DNA of 64,000 nucleotides from Rosa chinensis (Eukaryota; Streptophyta; Magnoliopsida; Rosales; Rosaceae). The translations under genes and the position numbers were made by a program. Location of the stretch: NCBI RefSeq assembly GCF_002994745.2, contig NC_037091.1:36148612-36212611 (forward strand), in the 5' to 3' direction. The notes beneath the pieces are model-generated. The model saw only the letters and a program-made list of their open reading frames with translations. It had not been told where the DNA came from and searched no databases. Within the stretch, counting starts at the first letter, position 1; every line of letters begins with the position of its first letter. Shown here in pieces: positions 11,507 through 21,726 of this stretch.

Positions 11507-12495
11507 AGACTATTTTTTATTACATATAAAAAAAGGATGCTTTCGTAATTATTTTCATCTAACAATCTCAACCCACCAGTTATCATTATTGATAAGGATC
11601 TTCTAACCAAACTTGGGAAGAGCAGCATTATTTGAAGAAGAGGTTGGTCTAAGTCCTAGACCCTCAATAGCCTTAGGAAGGCAATCCTGATCCCAAGCAA
11701 TAGGGGGAGACTTAGAACTCTTTCCCCAAAAGAAGCTCCTCATATCATTTTTAATGGTTTGAGAAACTCTAGGAAGGCACTTAATACAAGATAAGATATG
11801 ATTTGGAATAACATATGCATTCGATTTTAGAAGAGTAAGTTTACCAGCTCTAGAAAGAGTAAAATTTTTCCAGCCACTCAATTTATTTGAAACCTAAGAA
11901 GTTCCTTTGCATTTAAAGGATCATTCCAAAACACAATGTTATGAATACCTAAGTACCATCCAATAGTCGATTTATGTTGAATTCCTAAAAATGGAACAGA
12001 TATTTAATTTAACAGAGGCAGAAATTAGAAGAGTTATCTAGATTTGTTTATTAACTAGAAGTAGAAGAAAACTTGTATAAAATCTTAGATATATTCCTAG
12101 CTGCAGTGGGGGAAGCCCAAAAATAAGACAATCATCAGCAAATAATAAATTAGAAACCCTAATCCCTTTAGGAGAAGTGAGCATGCCTATATGAATTTTC
12201 GAATTAAAGGTAGCTTTGTTCAGATTTCTTACCAATGGTTACATATAGAGCATGAAAATATATGGAGATATGGGGTCTCCCTGATGAAGACCTCTTGATG
12301 GTCGAAAATTTCCCTCTGGTTTGCTATCAGCTAAAATGGAAAAAGAAACATATGTGATACACCATAACTAAAGAAATTTATTTGGGATGAAAACCAAATC
12401 TAGTTAAAATTATTCGGATGAAGTCCCAATTTAAGTAGTCATAAGCCTTTTCTATATCCAACTTGGCTATTATTGTTGGCTTTCATATTATATAC
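11507..12495 (-). mobile_element. LINE fragment C: reverse transcriptase region
   Basis: Minus-strand pieces of LINE RT are readable. They include a fragment resembling the finger region near 12420-12480, a GDPISPYIF-like segment near 12270 (partly degraded), and SNLLFADDCLIF at about 12120-12150 with the catalytic Asp pair. WKNFTLSRAGKLTLLKSNAY and WDQDCLPKAIEGLGLR follow at 11603-11881. Frameshifts and stops occur throughout. No endonuclease domain is seen upstream, so the LINE copy is 5'-truncated at about 12495. Confidence 0.75.
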
Positions 12496-12602
12496 AAAGT
12501 TCTAAACATTACTAGACGCTAGACAGGCAGTGGCTAGAGGACTAGCGCCCAGACGGTTTTATATTTTTTTAGTTTTATTTAATTTTTATAACATTAATTA
12601 TA

Positions 12603-12770
12603 GGGAAAAATTCACCAACAGTGTCTGGACACTTAGGGGACTTTCAGAATGATACCTGAACTTTCAAAGTTATCAATGTGATACCTGGACTCATTTTTTC
12701 GTATCAACGTCGTACCTACGGTCAATTTCCGTCACGGAATAGTTAACCAGAGGCACGTGTCCGGCTCGTG
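12603..12770 (+). repeat. Left terminal inverted repeat of the MULE
   Basis: Matches the reverse complement of 13919-14086 with few differences over its whole length. Confidence 0.9.
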
Positions 12771-12872
12771 AGGCATAAAATAAGAGTAAAAGACTAATTT
12801 ACCCTCAAAATTATTTTATTATTATTTTTTTATTCTTTATTTTTTTGCTTTCTTCCTTTCTTTTTTTCTTTC

Positions 12873-13283
12873 TTGTTTTTCTTTTTCAGCTTCTTCTTCC
12901 CTCTGCTTTCTTTCAGCTTCTTCGTCCGCAATCTGAAGGTCCGCCAAGTCGGGTTCTTCGCCGCCCCGGAGCCCATCACCTCCTCCCCTCCTGTCTCCGA
13001 CATTTCCCCCTCCAGCAACTCTCTCTCTCCGGTCATGATCATCCCGCCACCTCACTCCTTCGACGTCGAGTTCGCTTTCTCCCCCGGCCGCCCGCTCCAG
13101 TCCAACTCGGTTCGCCCCGCTGTGGCCGTGACGACGACGTTGATGGGGATTGGGGAGGAAGAAAAAAGAACAAAAGATGAAGCAGAGTTGCAGAAACTGC
13201 AGAAAGAAGAAGAAAGGTCGAAGACCAGGAGAGAGAGAGAAGATTCTTTTTGGTGTTTAATCTATCACCTAAGAACAACATAA
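12873..13283 (+). pseudogene. GC-rich gene-like fragment carried by the MULE
   Basis: From about 12920 to 13200 the composition changes sharply from AT-rich to GC-rich. An open plus-strand frame of 136 codons shows FFAAPEPITSSPPVSDISPS, VMIIPPPHSFDVEFAFSP and a charged EEEKRTKDEAELQKLQKEEE stretch. Pro/Ser-rich then Lys/Glu-rich character suggests a piece of a host exon captured by the element. A minus-strand ORF of 115 codons overlaps, and I cannot prove which strand was coding. The parent gene is not recognised. Confidence 0.35.
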
Positions 13284-13304
13284 ATATAAAGATCGTAGGG
13301 GTTA

Positions 13305-13845
13305 TAACATTGGCAACTTGTGCCCAAGAGGTGGGGAGTTGAGCTGTTTTGCAAGAGGTTGGCGGTTCGAATCTCAAATGTTCCAAGGTTTATTTATTTT
13401 GTTTAATTATTTGGTATCGCCTAAAAAGAGTATAAATACAAAGTTTGAAGATAATATGTCCGCAACAGTTCGTGCTCCAGTGGTGGGGAGTTGTTTTGTT
13501 GTGAGAGAGGTTGGGGGTTCGAACCTCATCTCTTCCACGGTTTGTAAATTTTGTATATTATTCGGTATCTCTTAAAACGTGTATAAATATAAAGTTTGGA
13601 GGTATTACATCGATGATAGCTTGTGCTCCAGTGGTGGGGAGTTAAGTTGTTGTGAGAGAGGTTGGGGGTTCGAATCTCATATCTTCCAAGGTTTGTATGT
13701 TTTTATAATTATTCGGTATCCCCTAAAAAGAGTATAAATATAAAGTTTGGAGCTATCGTGTTGAGGTCAGTTCGTGCTCCAGTGGTGGGGCGTTGTGTTG
13801 TTGTGAGGGAGGTTGGGGGTTCGAACCTCATGGCCTCCATAATTT
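13305..13845 (+). repeat. Four tandem tRNA-like modules, period 151-152 bp
   Basis: Four copies each carry a GCTCCAGTGGTGGGG-like word, then about 25 bases later GGTTGGGGGTTCGAA(C/T)CTC, then a GTATAAATATAAAGTTTGG tail. The GGTTCGAAYC words start at 13364, 13516, 13667 and 13818. The two words resemble the A box (TRGYNNARNNGG) and B box (GGTTCGANTCC) of RNA polymerase III promoters at roughly tRNA spacing. No copy folds as a complete tRNA by eye because acceptor complementarity is missing, so these are tRNA-derived or tRNA-like, not tRNA genes. Confidence 0.6.
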
Positions 13846-13918
13846 GGAAGTAATTGAATTTTTGATCGATTTTAGGGGAAATTGAGAGAAAAAGTCTGTT
13901 TTGCCCTCACTTTTTTTA

Positions 13919-14086
13919 TCACGTGCCGGACACATGCCTCTGGTTAACTGTTCCGTGACGGAAATTGACCGTAGGTACGACATTGATACGAAAAAATGAG
14001 TTCAGGTATCACATTGATAACTTTGAAAGTTCAGGTATCATTCTGAAAGTCCCTAAGTGTCCAGACACCGTTGGTGAATTTTTCCC
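13919..14086 (-). repeat. Right terminal inverted repeat of the MULE
   Basis: Inverted copy of 12603-12770, immediately followed by the right copy of the TTAATTATA target duplication. Confidence 0.9.
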
Positions 14087-14098
14087 TTAATTATATAA

Positions 14099-14400
14099 TC
14101 TACACTATTATTAAGAGAAGAGATTTTGTCAGCCAAAATCTAAAATTTTGGCAGAATTGACCTTAGAAGATTAATAAACTTTTAGAATTAATTAAATCAC
14201 AAGGATGATTAAGACATTTACAAAATATATTTTTATTAAAAAAAATTAAAAGAAAGTACCCACAACCCACTTTTCTCTCTCCCATTTTCTTTTCTCTGCA
14301 ATAACCAACTCCTTTCTTTTTTACTTTCTGAAAAAAGAAAATTAATAATAACTTGCACATGCAGAGCATGTGTGGAGAAATGCTAGTTAAGGATAAATAA
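14099..14400 (+). mobile_element. Possible Helitron 5' end
   Basis: TCTACACTATTATTAAGAGA after an A resembles plant Helitron 5' ends, which start with TC and are inserted between A and T. The following 300 bp are AT-rich without genes. No matching CTAG end with a hairpin was found on this strand, so the call is weak. Confidence 0.25.
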
Positions 14401-14760
14401 AGCATATTGAAGCATATTGCATTTTTGTTTTATCTGATTACTCAACCTATCCAACTCTAGCTTAAGCTAACTTTATTATATAAAATGGTTGATTATATAT
14501 TCATGGCCGATCCGGCTCCTCTAAAGTGAGGAGCCTATGAATTTACTTTAATTTCATAAAATCTGGACTCTTTGTCTAATGTAAGGGTTTTAAAATTGAC
14601 ACATCAATCTTCCACCAATTTTTTATTGTTCATCTAAACAAGGTTAACTCTATCGTTAACTGTCGTTAACTCAAGCAAACCCCCTTCACGTACTGTCTCT
14701 CTCCTATGCATAGTCTCAACCCTAAATCCACTTGCTGCGCTGCTCTTTCTCTGTCCTTCC

Positions 14761-14803
14761 ATGGAAACTAGCCGATGGTTAAGAAGGCACAAATACAATC
14801 AGG
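14761..14803 (+). other. Exon-like start in the outer element
   Basis: An ATG with the frame METSRWLRRHKYNQ ends at CAG/GTTCTC, a plausible splice donor, just inside the left inverted terminus. It may be the first exon of the gene carried by the outer element. No transposase domain is recognisable in so short a piece. Confidence 0.3.
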
Positions 14804-15999
14804 TTCTCTCTTCTTTAAACCGACATCTTGATATTTTATTCGATATATGAGTTTAGTTGTTCTCTTTGTTGATTTATCAAATCCATAGTTTATTGATTTT
14901 CTGAAAGTTAGATAGTTCTACTCATATAGGAATTAGGTTAAACTCTCATGTTCGCCAATTAATATACTTTTACTCATGTAGGAATTAGGTTAAACCTCGT
15001 TAATATTGAAAATTTCATATAAGATTAATGATGAATAGTAAGGAGATTCTGTTTTAAACTTTTAATGAGCAGAACATCTGTTTTACCTTATCAATATAAA
15101 ACGAACATAGCTATCCATTGTTGTCAAAAATAGAGCAATTAAAAGTTTATTACGATGATTAATAGTATGAAGATTATGTTTCAATAATGCAAGTTACCTT
15201 GAAAGTCTATCGAAACCTTGCCTTGCTTCTGCAATGCCTGCCACTTTAAAACAATCTTATATTAGATGAGAGAAATTGGAATAGATTTGCTAGTTATGAT
15301 CATATCCTTCACATTCCCAGGGCTTTCTGCTTTACCATACAAAGTAATTGTCATTGTATAGTTCATGTCTATATTTGTGAATTGTTGTATTTGATAGTTA
15401 AATGATTAAATTCCCAGGGCTTTATGCTTTAATTATCATACAAAGATAGCAGCCTATGACTCTGGACTTAATTAGCATACAAAGATAGTAGCCTATGCTT
15501 TAATACAAAGATGCTTTTATTAGTTAAATGATTAATATTTGTCTTCTTTTATTATATATGAAATGGGACAGATGATAGTACTACAAGTATTTTTGGGTGA
15601 GGGCATCAATAAGTCTCTTGATCGGAATATTCCTCGAATAGGTATGCAGTTAATTTGATATAGTAGATGCCTTGAGTGGGGTTTTGCCCGTTTGTCTAAA
15701 ATCACTATGTATTTTGCCCAATCAATCCAACAAGTTGGTATTTTGCCCATTTACACAAATCTTAGGGGAAAATACTCATAAGGGTAGTCATTTTTAGGGC
15801 AGTGCATAATGTATCCTATACTGACTTTTGGGTTGAAATTCATTTTTTTCTTAGAAAAACCTCTTCAAACTTCTGAGAAAAACAAAACTAGCCTTCAACA
15901 TGTCTAAATTTTTCACCTAATGGCTCCCTACCTAATGGTTACTTTAACAGGCGAAATTATTGTTGCTTGTTTCTATCCTAATAGAGAAAAATCTTACTA
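14804..15999. other. Intron-like or non-coding stretch
   Basis: AT-rich sequence without a substantial ORF. A possible small exon near 15572-15646 lies between an AG and GGTATGCAG, but its frame is uncertain. Short duplications (GGAATTAGGTTAAAC near 14930 and 14981; ACAAAGATAG(C/T)AGCCTATG near 15442 and 15479) are visible. Nothing else can be supported. Confidence 0.4.
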
Positions 16000-16353
16000 A
16001 GAAACAGAAAATCTAGACTTGAAGATAGTACATGATTAAGGCTGAACACAGATATAAAACAACAACATAAAACTGAAATATTGAAATATTGACGAAGTGG
16101 ATGAGCAATCTGAAATTATTTATTTAAATATAATTACAAGATAAGAACTCAAAGCCTCATTCTCAAGTAAACAGCTAAAAGCTGTTTAGTTATATATCCA
16201 TGAGAACGATTACAAATATTTACTTGAAATGAAAGCACACTACTCCACACTAGACAGGAAGGAAAGAGCGTACTGCTACTATGGTTTTCTTACTTCTTGA
16301 GAGAAAACTCTTCTGCTCAATTTTCTCATACCTTACAAACTAAACCTAAGACT

Positions 16354-16364
16354 CCTTATATAGG
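16354..16364 (-). promoter_or_regulatory. TATA-like box of the viral intergenic region
   Basis: The minus strand reads CCTATATAAGG downstream of the last viral ORF. Caulimovirid pregenomic RNA promoters lie in the intergenic region in this place on the circular genome. Assignment rests on position and motif only. Confidence 0.4.
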
Positions 16365-16576
16365 GAGAGGAACTTAAACTAGAATTCAAAATACAAAAAT
16401 GTACAGCACAACTCCAGTATTTTATGCTCTCGTGAGTGCTCCGGATGATTGAGGTCGATTGGCGAAAAGCAAATTCCTTTAGGTGAGATGTTTTTCACCT
16501 TCTTCTTTTTTGAAAAGAAAAAAGCATCTTTTAGGAAAAGCCAAAGTTGCTTTCGGTGCTTTCTACACCTAATGCT

Positions 16577-17647
16577 TCACATGTTTTCATTTGTTTCAGA
16601 ATTGTGGCCTAGGACAAAAGAGTTTTTTTCCATCCTAGTTTTGGTTCTATTTTCCTCTACATCTATATCTTCATATATTTTGTAGTGGTTGTCATTTTCA
16701 GTTTTTTCGATCCACTGAAAACAGGCTAGAGTTGAGTCGATTTTGTTTCTTTTGAGAGATAGAAAAAGGTCACTGCTAATAACCTCAACATGGTCATATG
16801 CAATTATTATGATTTTCTCTGCTGCTGCCAGGAATGTATTTTCAGTATCTTCTTCGATGATCTTTTTGATGTATTCTAGAGACATAGCCTTCATCCAAGG
16901 AAAGCTAGAATTTGGTTGGCCATTATATCCCACACATGCAGGCTGAAGATATCTTCCTTAAATAATTCTCACATAATGGTATGGAGAGATATAATCCGCT
17001 TTACCATTCTTCTCTTGAATCCATTCTGGTGGAGTAGATATGAAGTTCAACCTAAGAATGCAGTCATTTTTTCTCATATTTTTGACAGTGTTAACTATGA
17101 TGGGAGGCAATCCCTTGAGATCATCATTTGTTGTTGTCCAAAGATTATGAACAAAACCATTTTCAACAAGCCAAACCTTGTGTTCTTGAGGATGTTCACT
17201 TTGAACGTTAACCACATATCTCCCAATATTAGGTCTAGGGACAATGAAGAGAGTTGGAGGAAGACATGAGTCAGTATTATGACTTCCGATAAGATTATGA
17301 AAGTCAAACCAATCCGATTCTTTTAGTGCTAAAACAGGAACTCAGGCACTTTCAGGATCTTAAAGATATTAAATTTTTTCATTCTGGACAGCACTCTGCT
17401 GCATATTTTCATAGAATTCTTCAACTGGTGGTCTAGTACTTTCATGAAGTTCTTCAGCTAGGACAAACAAAGCTGGGAACATGAGTCCACTGTTTCTTTC
17501 CTGAAAAGCATATAAAAGGTTATCTAAAATAGCTTTTTGGTGATATGCTAGTCTTCTGCCAGTTCTGAATACAGGATCATTAAAAGTTTTTAATTCATAA
17601 TTTAAAACATTTATAACTCTAGATGGAATTATTTTGCTTTTTGGCAA
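16577..17647 (-). pseudogene. Viral downstream ORF region, function unknown (broken)
   Basis: Three minus-strand open stretches in different frames (17369-17647, 16958-17215, 16577-16933) follow RNase H. Readable words include LEYIKKIIEEDTENTFLAAA, PPEWIQEKNGKADYISPYHY and LAYHQKAILDNLLYAFQERN. The sequence looks like a real former coding region (few low-complexity runs, steady amino-acid use) but I recognise no domain. Its position matches the additional ORF of unknown function reported for some endogenous plant pararetroviruses. Frame changes and stops make it non-functional. Confidence 0.5.
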
Positions 17648-17739
17648 AGCAACAGCCTTAAACAGTCTTGATGAGCCTTTACTGTATGCGGTTTAAGATG
17701 GGCTAACCAATCATTTACCCTGGGATTGACTAGTTGTGG

Positions 17740-18320
17740 CTAAACCTTTTGAGGATTTTTTTTCTTTGGGTTCTTCGATTTTTTCAGATTCTTTTCCTGT
17801 TCTCCGGTTTCTAGAGTTGCGACCTTCATCCCTTCTCTTTGGCTGAACATTGCCATTTCTCTTGTCAGGGCATCTAGAAGATATTTCTTATTTCTTACAA
17901 TTAATTCAACATTATAATCATATTGGTTAAGAAATAATTGCCAATTTGCTAATCTTCCTTTATCAGTAGCTTTGTCAAGTTTAAAAATTTTAAATTTCTT
18001 TACTCTAGCACAATCGGTGCATACAGTAAAAGGTTTTTCTAGAAAAGTTGGAGAATTTAAAATTATTTTCTTAACAGCCAAGATTTTTTTTTCTCCTATA
18101 GGATAATTTTGTTCTGTAGGGCTGAACTTGCCGCTACAAAATTTACAGATCTTTTCAATGTTAGTTCCTTGGAGTTTTTGCTAGAACAACACCAGACCAG
18201 TAATTATCTCCAGCATCAGTTTGGAGAATGCTTTCATCATTTTCTTCTGGTTGTTGGAAAGGAGGGAGGTTTTTGCAAAGGGCTTTTATCTGCTTCACAA
18301 TTTTTTCATTATCTTCTGTG
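17740..18320 (-). pseudogene. Viral RNase H region (broken)
   Basis: The 113-codon stretch 17740-18081 contains FTVCTDCARVKKF, RLANWQLFLNQYDYNVELI and DALTREM, the pattern of the caulimovirid RNase H C-terminal half. The stretch 18082-18320 links it to the RT region in a degraded frame. The domain would degrade RNA in RNA-DNA hybrids during genome replication. The copy is interrupted and not continuous with RT. Confidence 0.7.
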
Positions 18321-18325
18321 AAATT

Positions 18326-19038
18326 TCATTTTCTTTTGAAACTTGTTTTTCTAGATAATATTGATGTTAATCCCGAGATTTTGGGAATGAAATCTCCCAC
18401 ATGGTTAATGACTCCTAAAAATCTCTCTAGACTTTTAGCGTCAGAAATTTTATCTGGAAACTTCCAGATTTTCTTGAGGATGTGGGGTTGGAGTTTTATT
18501 ACCTCGTTCTTGATATTTATACCAAGAAAATCAACTTCATCTAGGACAAAGAAGACTTTCTTTTCTCCTAGGATGATTTCATGCTGAATTATCAATTTAA
18601 CCACCTCGTGAAAGTGTTTCATGTGTTCTTCTCTGTTCTTGGAGAAGACCAGGATGTCATGAATATAGATGACACAGAATTCAGCAACATGTTTGAAGAT
18701 GTCATCCATCTTTCTCTAGAAGATTGAAGGGGCTTGTTTAAGCCAAAAGGGCATTACTAACCATTCATAATAACCTTATGGTGTTCCAAATGTAGTAAGG
18801 GGAATACTATCCAGATGCATCTTGACTTAGCGAAAACCCAACTTTGCATCGAATTTTGAAAAGACTTTTAGCTCCTTTGAGCTGATTGATCAAGACTCTT
18901 GCTTGAGCTATTTGATAACCATTTTAATGGTCTTCTTATTGACATCTCTATAGTCAATCACCATTCTAGCTTTTCCTATAACATTTTCTGCATGGTTTCT
19001 TACGTAGAATGCTGGAGCATGATGAGGGCTAGTAGATG
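18326..19038 (-). pseudogene. Viral reverse transcriptase, C-terminal part (broken)
   Basis: The 127-codon stretch 18326-18709 contains CVIYIHDILVFSKN at the catalytic site, where pararetroviral RTs have two Asp residues after the Tyr. The first is replaced by His here, so the active site is lost. Downstream words DFLGINIKNEV, LERFLGVINHVGDFIPKISG fit the thumb and connection region. The upstream stretch to 19038 carries further RT sequence with stops. It ends at the CACTA insertion and continues beyond 24302. Confidence 0.8.
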
Positions 19039-19340
19039 CACTACACCAAAAATGGTCTTTTACGGCCCACTATGCGAGTTTTACGGCGCACAAAACACGC
19101 TGTAAAAGCTCGTGCCGTAAAAGACATGTAGTATTTTACGGCGCGCAAAAATGCGTTATAAAAGAATAATTAACGCGCTGTAAAAGTGGTTCCACAAATG
19201 TGATTGAGGTCATTTACGGCCCACCTTGCATGCTGTAAAAGACCTCCTATTTAAGGCATACTCCTGCACGCTGTAAAAGAGTGACTGAATTTCTATTTAA
19301 GGCGCACTCTGCGAGCCGTAAATGAGGTCTTTTCAAACAA
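19039..19340. repeat. Left subterminal repeat array of the CACTA element
   Basis: TTTTACGGC(G/C)C words and inverted GC(C/T)GTAAAAG words alternate roughly every 20-40 bp. The same words form the right array at 24005-24298. Confidence 0.85.
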
Positions 19341-20102
19341 AAAAAAAATTTATATTGCTCAAATGTCATATACTCATATTCATATTACCCTCATATTATA
19401 TTCAAATGTCATATTTACATTGTAAGACGATAATTGATTGAAATACACAAGGATGTTATCAATAGGCAGGAAATGGAAAAATAACCATTATGGAAAGCAA
19501 CCGCGACAGCCTCAAAAGCTTTATACGCAGGAAATGCTATATTCCTGTGATCATGGGTACCATTACATATATAGGTGCAACATTGTCCTGCAAAGGCAAC
19601 CTATTCAATTAATACCGACCTGCCAATATAGATTCAACTTGTGCAACACAGTATAGTGAAACTACATCAAAGTTTTCTTATGTAGGAAACTAAATTTACA
19701 ATCCGTAAAGTGCATCATTAATAAGATTTCATATGAAGGAATTTTAAACCATAAAAAAGGGCTACAATTTGTCATCAGCAACTGTCCTCAGTTCCACACT
19801 AAACAGACCAAAAGCAGTAAAAAAAAAGTTGGCGAAAATAGAAAGGATCAGACCTTGCATCGTTCGTCTTTGGTATTAGGAGGGAGCCTTCCAGAGTGGT
19901 TTTGAGAGCTTCAACTGATCTGTACTCAATAGGAGAGTGAAACAAATAGTTAAGAGATAAAATTTAGACCATACTATTTAAACCAGTTTATTTAGAAAGA
20001 GGATAAAATTACCATGCATTTTTTTACATATGCTTAAGTTGTAATCAGTCTTTAATCAATAGTTGATCAGCAAAACTCTTACTCATGCTCCAGGGTTGTT
20101 TA

Positions 20103-20220
20103 TGGGGTTTTCAACGCGCTAGAGCCAATAACCTTTGGAAACTTGTCTTCTTTAGGATCTCCATGACATCAGAATTCCTTCTTAGCTCATCACCCTCCAA
20201 TCCTTCTCTCCTAAGGTTAA
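20103..20220 (-). other. Exon-like block inside the CACTA element, unassigned
   Basis: The minus strand reads LRREGLEGDELRRNSDVMEI and then KKTSFQRLLALAR before a stop. The charged, non-repetitive composition suggests coding origin, possibly another captured exon or an element-encoded protein end. No parent gene is recognised. Confidence 0.3.
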
Positions 20221-20395
20221 ATGAGTGCAAATAAAGCAAAATGTTGTATCGTGTAAAGACATGCTGACTAAAAACTGCACTGAAGGTATACAGTAATTAC
20301 TTGGAGTCCAACATTGCTAGATGACATGCAAGTCATAGCATTATCCTTACAAACACAACTCTTCTCAAGTACACAATAAAACATGGAAAATACTT

Positions 20396-20560
20396 CAATA
20401 CATTAATGTACCGATACATCAAGTAGACTAGGTTCAATATATATGTAGACTAGCTCAGTACAAGGGTAGACTAACTCCATGCATGTCTACCCATGTATTG
20501 AGCTAGTCTACCTATGTATTGAACCTAGTCTACTTAATGTATCGGTACATTAATGTATTG
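20396..20560. repeat. Foldback (palindromic) repeat inside the CACTA element
   Basis: Two arms of about 75 bp, beginning CAATACATTAATGTACCGAT and ending with its near-perfect inverse TACATTAATGTATTG, surround a short centre near CATGCATG. It is either a small foldback MITE or a hairpin of the host element. Confidence 0.8.
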
Positions 20561-20583
20561 TAGACGATCCCATAAAACATTAT

Positions 20584-20710
20584 AACTACAAAAACAGTCT
20601 GGCTAATTTCCATTGCTGATATGAAATGATACAATGCACATTTCTTAACTACAAAAACAGTCCGGCTAATTTCCACTGCTGATACGAAATGATAGAATGC
20701 ACAGTTCTTC
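20584..20710. repeat. Tandem duplication, period 63 bp
   Basis: AACTACAAAAACAGTC(T/C)GGC begins at 20584 and again at 20647, followed by the same 45 bases with few changes. A second duplication (CCCTCAAGCAAAAA...CACTACATT) lies at about 20739 and 20815. Confidence 0.75.
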
Positions 20711-21726
20711 AATAAGATTGAAAGCTATCTCCTACTGCCCTCAAGCAAAAAACACTACATTCACTAAACACATAAAAGAATCAAACTTTGATGATCGAAT
20801 CAAAAACCAAACTTGCCCTCAAGCAAAAACACTACATTTACTCAACATACTCAGAGGAGCTTCAACCACATCATTTTATACGTGTTAAGAAGAACAAAAA
20901 GTTGCTGCTCATACTTTGTGACCCATAAATAGTAGCAGTTTCAACACATTAATGTATATAAAACAAAATACAATAATGTGGCACAGCTCACAAAATTAAA
21001 ATACTTCCACATTCAGTGTGAAAATTATAAGCAGATATGTCATGTTGTAGTATTCATATCATGAGTAAAAGTGGATATCAACAATTACCAAGATTTAATC
21101 GATTCCCAAAAGCCAGCTTTGAGTCGATATGTCTTATGAATTCTGCTTCCTGCAAACAAAAATAAGAAAAAGCTTAAAACTTTTCATTGTAGCTCACAGA
21201 AAAGGGTAATGACTAAACTCTAACACTCATTAAACTGCAAAAATGGGCGAGTATGCAAACCTTTAATAAGGTTGTGGCTTAAATTCCAACGAAAGAATAA
21301 CTTATTTAATACTTGACAATCCAAATCAAATGAAGCAATAGGGCACCTGCCACAAATATAAAACGAAAAGGGCATCACTTCCTTGAACCCATAAACACAC
21401 ATTTTACTTCACCATCATTATCAAGTAATTGCACCCAATGGTTGGAAAAGTGCCTACAGATACTCCATATAATTCCTAATTGTACTTACAGAACACATTA
21501 AACACAGAGCAGAAAGCATATATCTACACTTTACATACCCACAACTTTGAGTTCAACAAAACTAAGAATCAATGTCCGAAAGTCTCAGCAAGTAAAACTG
21601 CATTTAGCTCTAAATTTGACCATTGTGACTTAACAGAGACAAAGAGTTGACATTTTTCTCCTTGAATGCATTCGTCCAGTTCAAATAAACATAAGATACA
21701 GTGATAGAATGATAGAAATTAGCAAA

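Larger units (their letters stand above)
12603..14086. mobile_element. Non-autonomous Mutator-like element (MULE), 1484 bp
   Basis: Long terminal inverted repeats of about 168 bp (12603-12770 and 13919-14086) start GGGAAAAATTCACCAAC and end near a CACGTG-type word. The element is flanked by a perfect 9-bp direct duplication TTAATTATA (12594-12602 and 14087-14095). Long TIRs with a 9-bp duplication are diagnostic of the Mutator superfamily. No transposase is encoded. The interior has a GC-rich gene-like fragment and a tandem tRNA-like array, so it is a Pack-MULE candidate. Confidence 0.9.

Noticed and set aside
13039..13386. 115-codon minus-strand ORF in the MULE as a gene
   Set aside because: Runs from the GC-rich fragment into the repeat array, with poly-Phe/Leu text from T/C tracts; no domain.
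13305..13845. Genuine tRNA genes
   Set aside because: B-box words are good but no acceptor-stem pairing or anticodon arm can be drawn by eye.
14163..14405. 80-codon minus-strand ORF
   Set aside because: Composition follows T-rich low-complexity DNA, no motif and no splice context.
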